Part shown: positions 57,381 through 64,000 of the stretch, one piece after another | How the letters are laid out: each line of letters begins with the position of its first letter | Numbering within the stretch: the first letter of the stretch is position 1 | Assembly: GCA_036245805.1 (NCBI GenBank) | Contig: BTRK01000006.1 | Coordinates: 7,171,613 to 7,235,612, forward strand | Direction of reading: 5' to 3' | Source: Pristionchus mayeri | Taxonomy: Eukaryota > Nematoda > Chromadorea > Rhabditida > Neodiplogasteridae | DNA length: 64,000 nt | The notes under the pieces: model-generated | What the model was told of the DNA's origin: nothing | Seen by the model: only the letters and a program-made list of their open reading frames with translations | Database searches by the model: none | Position numbers and translations under genes: made by a program

Positions 57381-59048
57381 ATGCATCACACAAGAGGAAG
57401 AAGAAGGGTCACATCCCTACGCTGACACCAGAGACTCAACATTTCGCTCCTCGCCCACCGCGGCCGATGATACGAGAGGACTACTGAGAAGAAGAAAAGA
57501 GACACGAATAATTCGACCACCCCGATTGGTGCCTGGAGATTTCCCCACTTAGAACTTCGGCCAGATTGGCACTCGCTTGTGCTATTATTGTTTCCCCCTC
57601 GTAATTTCTTGCTACTTGATAGCTTCACCGATTGTTTTACGCCCCTACTTTTCCCTTGCTCATTTAATGCTTCATGTAGCACCATCATCCATCAGTCCAG
57701 GGACTCATTTCTCATCCATTCACCACACACCCTCACTTCCTTTCCTTTTCTTTCGTCTCCTCCCAGTGTAGCGAAATATCTTCGCTACTATCAATTCATT
57801 CAATTATATTCAATAATCAATAAACAAATCAATTTTAATAATTCAATTATAAATAAAATCAATCATCAATCAATTTCCCTTCGCTTCCTTCTACCGTATC
57901 GTCATTTAAATCTCCCTCCGTTATAGCAGGTCTCATATGGAAAATGGGGAGTACGGTCAGCCGGCCGTCGCCAATTTTTTCCGAGCCGCGGATGCTTTTT
58001 AACGTTGAAGAAGCTTCTCCACGTTCACGTCGCTTTTCCTTCCACTTTTCTTTATTCATTTCATCGCATTACTAGACCCACTCGTCTAGTATTCACTCAT
58101 TTAGCCGAGCACACCGTTTGCGGGCTATTATCATCGCATTTTCGCTCACCTTTCGTCACTTTTCACATTGTCACCATTTCATCATTTTCCCTACTCAGGA
58201 TCAGGGACTCAACTCAGTCCACGCTTCTGTCCAGGGACTCAACTCTCAACACAACCCTATCCTGGGAGCCAATCCAGCCCACTCATCTAACCAGGGACTC
58301 AAGTAACTTCAACTGAAGGTACTTCCCTTACATCACTTCACTTCCTAGCCAATCAATAGCATCAAAACAACCCTCTTCCCTTCTCGTGATCTACCCATTC
58401 CTTTCGTGTTTTCCCTGTAAATCGTTTTTATTATCACACCTTGTCCGTTGCATACCATAAAAAGGAAATCTAGCAATAGATTTTCCTACACACTCCTTTT
58501 ATTGCACTAAGATATCGTAGATTCCGGCACTTTTATTGATCACAGGTATTCAACAAAGGGGAGCCCAAATTCAACACAAGTCTTGAGTTTCGGCAGAAAC
58601 CCAACTTCGCCACTCCCCCCGGGGAGTTTGAACGTTATTAATCAGCAACATATTCACCGTGACAATTTAGAGGAGCCATTTGCTTATTTACCACACGACC
58701 AGCGATTGAATTGATCGAGCAAAGCTGTACGATATGTTGAGGCATCCTTGAAACCAGAATCGCGCAATCCGAGAAACTTGACTTGTTCTATATCACATAT
58801 AATTGCCCCGCGAGTAATTCGAGTAATTGAGAATCTACCGTGAGCAATATAGTGCAGTGTACATACGATGCTCTTGGAAGAAATCCGAATTGATCGAATA
58901 ATTCAGCTAGATTATCAACTATACATTAATTGTTTTGCATTCCTCAGGGAGCGTATTATATCGCAATATAGTTGGTGTTTGGTGAGCACTTGACTATCCA
59001 CCTTCTCCATCTATTGAGTGCGGTGATTAAGGTCGAACACTGGTTATA
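57381..59048. other. no gene recognised; short repeated motif
   Basis: The motif CAGGGACTCAA or a one-base variant occurs at about 57693, 58202, 58232 and 58282, within a C/T-rich stretch. I see no exon boundary pairs I can support. Confidence 0.4.
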
Positions 59049-60290
59049 TTGGGGTGTCCGGAAAGTTCGTATAATACTTCGGAAAAAAGTCAGTTCGCGA
59101 TAAAATGCAGTGATTGCGCAATCTGTTTGTCAACAATGTATTGCATCATTCTGACGTTGAGTAGTGAGAGGATTTAATCAGTCTCCTAGTTGCTACATTG
59201 ATTCTTGTGATGGACTCCCATCTCTACCTCCGAGCAGTTTTACTTCATTACTACCGTCTTGGCCGATCCGTGAAGGAGGCCCACTCTGCCCTGGCCCAGT
59301 CGGAAGGAGCTGACGCCCCCTCCATACCCTTCTGCTATAAGTGGTTCTCCCGCTTCAAGAAAGGGGAGTTTGGTCTCGATGATCAACCCCGCTCTGGACG
59401 CCCTCCCTCCCTCGATCAGCCTCTCGTTCTCCGCGCACTGAAGCGCACGCCCATGTCCAGTGTGCGTGAGTTGAAGAAGGATACTGGTACTCCCAGATCA
59501 ACGGTGTCCAATATCCTCCATCGATCTGGGAAGAAGCCGAAACTCCCACAAGTGATTCCCCATGACCTCTCCCCCGAACAGCTGAAAAATCGTGTTCAAG
59601 TCTGTCGGGAATTACTCCATCGTAGATCCAATCTTCGATGGGTCAATTCCATCATCGCTACAGATGAGAAGTGGATCACGTACGATAACCCTGTGAGGAG
59701 ACTGCAATGGGTGGATGCAGATGAGAAGCCCACGCCCGTCCCGAAGAAGGAAAAGCACGGAAAGAAGGAACTCCTCTGCTTCTTCTTCTCAGTGCTCGGT
59801 CCCATCTACTGGGAGATCCTCGCCCCTGGCACCAGCATCAATGCCGACCTCTTCTCTGAACAACTGGAAGATGTCGCGATCAGAGTCCCTCCCAGACTCC
59901 TGAACCAGGGCAAAATTCTTCTTCTGATGAACAATGCTCGCCCACATCGAGCGAGGATGACCCAGAAGAAAATGGATGAGCTGAAGATCGAGAGGATTCC
60001 CCATCCACCGTATTCCCCGGATCTCTCCCCATGCGACTACCACTGCTTCCGCTCTCTCTCTGACTTCTGCAAGGGAAAGACGTTCAAGAATCGAGATGAA
60101 GTTGTGAGGGCTTTCGTGAACTGAGCGGTCTCGAAGAAACCCGCATTCTGGAAGAGAGGAATCGAGACTCTGCCCAATCGCTGGAGGGAGGTAGTGAGAA
60201 AGAAGGGGGCATACATTGGTCACTGAGAATTGTAAAGCATTGAATAAAAAATAAAAACAAAAAATTATCCGAACTTTCCGGACACCCCAA
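59049..60290 (+). mobile_element. mariner copy M4, full length
   Basis: 1242 bp between TTGGGGTGTCCGGAAAGTTC and the inverse GAACTTTCCGGACACCCCAA, TA on both sides. Nearly identical to M3 throughout, so the family moved recently. Confidence 0.95.
59210..60226 (+). pseudogene. mariner transposase M4, one stop, catalytic Asp to Asn
   Basis: Same 338-codon frame as M3, interrupted only by TGA at 60122-60124 where M1 and M3 have Trp (FVNWAVSKK). ATDEKWITYDN and SPDLSPCDYH are present; the second catalytic position is again Asn (LMNNARPH). A truncated product would contain the DNA-binding domain and catalytic core but lack about 34 C-terminal residues. Confidence 0.92.
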
Positions 60291-60299
60291 TAGATTTTC

Positions 60300-60545
60300 A
60301 GCTGCAGCAATCGTCGATATGATTCGTGCGAAACGTCACTGATGATAGAAACGCCACGAGGAACTGAAGATAATAGCTATGCAGTTGTCCATGCTGAGGG
60401 ATGGGGGAATGAGCGATGTGAGTGTTATCGTGGCTAGTTTGTGATGATTCACATGATGGTGTACTGCTAAACATTGGATGAATGGAATCCGCCGATGTTT
60501 TGAGGTACCCTTGAAACACGACTCTGCATGGACTGAAAATTGAAT
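60300..60545 (-). repeat. dispersed repeat B, copy 4
   Basis: Inverse orientation: ATTTTCAGTCCATGCAGAG, then GTTTCAAGGGTACCTCAAAA, CATCGGCGGATTCCATTCAT and the GAATCATCACAAACTAG block. Confidence 0.6.
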
Positions 60546-61026
60546 TGTAGAAATGTAGAAAATGTAAAATGTAGAAATGAATTGTAGAAAATTGAATTGA
60601 ATTGTAAATTGTAGATTCGATTACGCCAGTTGTCATTGACTCTCAGCAGGTGAAATATATTCATCATGAAAATTAACACTATTGACCAGTCGCAATCACG
60701 AATAATTTCCGGGTCGGACAAGAAGGTAATGTGCTTAGTGTAATGTATCACGTCGTTAATTTGATATTTCTCCGTTCCATAATAAGAGAGTACAAACTAA
60801 GCAAGAACATTTTAATGTGATATGGTTTCTCTCTATAATAAAGTTAAATTAGCGAGATAATACAAATCCAAATTGTTGTAGTCATCTTTTTAACGAAAAA
60901 TGAGTATTGGGTCAAGGCATCCTTATTATCAAATTGAAATTCGCGCAGCTCTAAGTGCCAGAGCTCCTGGGTGGGAATCTAATTCCTGTAGTTATTATCA
61001 GAGGAAATCTGAGAGAACCGAGATAC

Positions 61027-62210
61027 GTCCGTACAGCAAAAACCTAACCTATGCTGAAAATGTGTCCTTAGGGGTACTTTTTCACGTAGATCACGAAAAT
61101 CGACCTTAGGAAGCGGTATCTCTGACCCCTGATTTCCTGTAGCGCGCCTCAACGGCGAGGTCGGTTTTTGTAAATCGTGAACGGCTCGTCCAAACCCCGC
61201 ACATATCTAGTCATTCTGAAAGATCTCGACGAGATAAGCATTTTTCTTGTTGAAAGTGAAGGGCTAGCTCATCCGTGAAAAAAGTTACGGTCATTTGAAT
61301 GTTCAAAATTGATACCCCTAAAAGATGGTGTCCGATAACAATCCACTTTTTTTTCATTCGATTCCTCGTACAATTTTACCCCTGCGCGCAAATTTAAATG
61401 AAAATCGGGTGTGATATATGGAACGACATTTTCAAAAGAATATGGCGAAGTCGAGATTTTTTGGCCAAAAATATCGATTTTTTAAGCCTATGCATTTTCT
61501 TTCACGTTTTGGTGAGGAGAGATTTGTAAATTCGTTTTCTACGGGTCGAAATACGTCAGAAAAAATTTAACCCAACTTATTCTGAGATTTTCGATTTTTG
61601 GCCTCAAAACAACCGAAAAATCCGTGTTTGTGAGGCCAAAAATCGAAAATCTCAGAATAAGTCCGGTTAATTTTTTTCTGACGTATTTCGACCCGTAGAA
61701 AACGAATTTACAAATCTCTCCTCACCAAAACGTGAAAGAAAATGTATAGGCTTAAAAAATCGATATTTTGGCCAAAAAATTTCGACTTCTCCATATTCTT
61801 TTGAAAATTTCGTTCCATATATCACACCCGATTTTCATTTAAATTTGCGCGCAGGGGTAAAATTGTACGAGGAATCGAATGAAAAGAAAATTGGATTGTT
61901 ATCGGACACCATGTTTTAGGGGTATCAATTTTGAACATTCAAATGACCGTAACTTTTTTCACGGATGAGCTAGCCCTTCACTTTCATCAAGAAAAATGCT
62001 TATCTCGTCGAGATCTTTCAGAATGACTAGATATGTGCGGGGTTTGGACGAGCCGTTCACGATTTACATAAACCGACCTCGCCGTTGAGGCGCGCTACAG
62101 GAAATCAGGGGTCAGAGATACCGCTTCCTAAGTTCGATTTTCGTGATCTACGTGAAAAAGTACCCCTAAGGACACATTTTCAGCATAGGTTAGGTTTTTG
62201 CTGTACGGAC
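61027..62210. mobile_element. foldback element FB7
   Basis: 1184-bp palindrome, ends GTCCGTACAGCAAAAACCTA and inverse, arms meeting at about 61625 with almost no unpaired centre (CCGAAAAATCCGTGTTTG). The arms contain GTAGCGCGCCTCAACGG, GTTGAAAGTGA and GTTTTCTACGGGTCGAAATA, related to blocks in FB3, FB4 and FB6. A relic lies at 14735-14945. Non-coding. Confidence 0.88.
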
Positions 62211-62624
62211 ACTACAGGGAATATCTCAATTCTCTCAGAATTCGTATGTTATAACTAATAGTAAGGCATATTGAGTCCCAACCTGGATTCATGATGATTG
62301 TGAGCTCGTGAGATATAATGCATAATCTTTGTCACCATACTTTTCTCGCACCCTGTATAGCAGTTCCGTAAGTGACACGTTTATAGACTAGCAGTTGATG
62401 AATTTCAATGATTTCCCAAAAAAAATGAGGGAGTATACCGATCAATTCGAATCCTGAGCATATCCTGATTCAAAACTATTATAAACGATTTTTCGCCACT
62501 TTCGTCTAAGCGGGAAATATCCTGGACGGAGGCTGGCCAATAACATGAAATAACAACAATTAATCGGATTACCGACCGTCTTGCTCTGTTGGCAATTTGA
62601 GCGGAAAATGACGTACTCGAGAAT

Positions 62625-62890
62625 GAAATTTTCAGGAAGACATATTTGGGTTTCGAGAATGCCACAACAGATCGGTGGATCTATTCATTCAATGGTTGGA
62701 TCCACCCTCATCGCCCTGAATCATCATAGACCTGAATCAAATGACCTGAATCATCATAGAATATCCACAATACCACCAATTTCCTCATTACCCTTCCTCC
62801 CTCAGAATTGGCGATGATATCTCGCATCTCTATTCATCTATTCATTATACCTCGTCGATTCCATCTGGCGGATGGATGATTCATGAACTC
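62625..62890 (+). repeat. dispersed repeat B, copy 5
   Basis: ATTTTCAGGAAGACATATTTG, GGTTTCGAGAATGCCACAAC, AGATCGGTGGATCTATTCAT and CTCAGAATTGGCGATGATAT in the B order, with a local duplication of CCTGAATCATCATAGA. Confidence 0.6.
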
Positions 62891-63013
62891 GTTCTGGCAT
62901 TGTATCACTGCACTTATTTTATTCGGTGGCAGCGACGACGGGGAAGAAGCCGCTGCATGAAGAAAATGTGAAATTCAAAAAGGAGAGGTCACGGATAAAG
63001 AAACAGTTATCAC

Positions 63014-63125
63014 TAGTGATGCCAAATCGGCGCGTACTCTCCTCGTTTCGCACGCTCTCTCGCCGGTCAGACAGAACGAGATAGCGTGTGAAACGAGGTG
63101 GGCGCGCGCGGAGTTGGCATCACTA
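63014..63125. mobile_element. 112-bp hAT MITE, perfect 8-bp duplication
   Basis: TIR TAGTGATGCCAAATCGGCGC with right end GAGTTGGCATCACTA, flanked by GTTATCAC on both sides (63006-63013 and 63126-63133). Almost entirely palindromic (CGTTTCGCACGCTCTCTCG pairs with the inner right arm). Confidence 0.93.
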
Positions 63126-63544
63126 GTTATCACCATCTTTATCAGAACTGTTATCGCTTTTTTTATTATAATATTCACAAGCACATCTCCGGTTTCACGG
63201 TTCAGGTTTGAGCACAATCGAATGAGAATCGCCGGATGTAGCCTGTCAATCTCTCAGCCTTGGACTATTACGTTTCTCTAATGAACCCGTATTTTAGTGC
63301 TAGTTCCCTTTGCATATGGATAAGGATAATTTCTCGAAACACTGATGCGCCAAATGAAATTCTCTGAATCCACAATATACTGGATTATTAATACCCGTAA
63401 GAATGCAGGCAGGTAGAATGAAAGTATTTTATGGATGGATTGAAAGAAGAATCAATGGTGATGCCCTGATTGCACTTATGCTTTTTTAGATAAAAAATTG
63501 CAAGCGCCAGAAATTTCTAATGGCCTATCTGCGGAATAAAATTT

Positions 63545-63720
63545 TTGTAGACGGAGTTGAGTTACAAGGTTTCCCTAAAAGATATGCGGGCTGCATTTGG
63601 GTAATGCGACGGTCTTTCTGTTCCAAATTATCCCAAAGAAATTACCTTTTAACGACACGGGAGATATGCGTGAAACAAATATGCACTATAATTCAGTCTA
63701 GATCACCGAATTTCTTGCGC
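63545..63720 (+). repeat. dispersed repeat B, upstream part, second copy
   Basis: GTTGAGTTACAAGGTTTCCC and following sequence match 15028-15195 in order, with the shared frame VELQGFPKRYAG. It continues to GCGCTGTGTGAAAATGAAAT, the next B block. Nothing else is recognised to the end of the window. Confidence 0.5.
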
Positions 63721-64000
63721 TGTGTGAAAATGAAATCGGGAAGTGGATCGAATCAATTATGCCTGCGTCAAAGTTAGTGCAATTGTGAAAAAAAACAACA
63801 GCTCGCTGGCCTCTCACGCTACATCAGACCGATTGGGAGAATATGCAGGAGGAAATCGACGCTGTTGCATTCTCAGATTGCAGAAGACATCGATATGTGC
63901 ATCTACAAAAGCATATCGATTAGAAATGCGTACTGATTGAATAGCAAGTATGCGGAAATCGACTACCAATTGAGCAGAACACGGCATAGAGTTATACTAT

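Noticed and set aside
1..64000. CRISPR arrays, bacterial operons, rRNA genes
   Set aside because: No regularly spaced short repeats with unique spacers, no Shine-Dalgarno-led gene runs and no rRNA-like conserved blocks were seen.

Overview
The window looks like transposon-rich, gene-poor nuclear DNA from a nematode, most likely a diplogastrid/Pristionchus-like worm. That assignment is inference. It rests on candidate genes built from many short exons with GTGAGT/GTGCG-type donors and short TTTCAG-type acceptors, on nematode-style mariner, Helitron and foldback elements, and on AT-rich spacer. No bacterial, organellar or CRISPR feature was seen, and no intact cellular gene was found.

Layout. 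1-~5.9 kb: the 3' part of a decayed Ty3/gypsy retrotransposon on the + strand (reverse transcriptase, RNase H, integrase, an unusual zinc-knuckle C-terminal extension), broken by an 899-bp mariner-type MITE, two frameshifts and two stops. A striking row of hairpins sharing one loop sequence follows in the presumed LTR/leader. 8.4-14.1 kb: candidate short exons on the - strand (product not recognised), a foldback element, and three tandem exon-like units. 16.9-19.4 kb: a hAT MITE, then a 5'-truncated LINE ending in (ATG)n. 20.4-25.1 kb: a direct segmental duplication, a 1.25-kb foldback, a hAT MITE and another TIR element. 25.1-31.5 kb: mostly dispersed repeat fragments. 31.5-36.0 kb: two mariner relics in segments that reappear inverted at 46.4-53.4 kb. 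37.2-39.4 kb: a nine-exon phosphatidylinositol transfer protein (PITP) pseudogene on the - strand. 40.1-49.1 kb: palindromic TTAA-flanked elements, a mariner-type element with a nested hAT MITE, and inverted repeat arms. 49.3-55.0 kb: two Helitrons, the second holding a nest of a TA-flanked foldback, a MITE and two mariners. 55.0-64 kb: two more foldbacks, a fourth mariner copy, a 112-bp hAT MITE and dispersed repeats.

The most coherent signal is a superfamily of 1.2-1.7-kb non-coding palindromes (FB3, FB4, FB6, FB7 and a relic near 14.8 kb). They have different ends but share conserved blocks within their arms, and three share a purine-rich loop. Four copies of one DD34D mariner family are present; the only uninterrupted transposase has Asn at the second catalytic Asp, whereas two damaged copies retain Asp. 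Several insertions are validated inside the window by target-site duplications or by paralogous empty sites.
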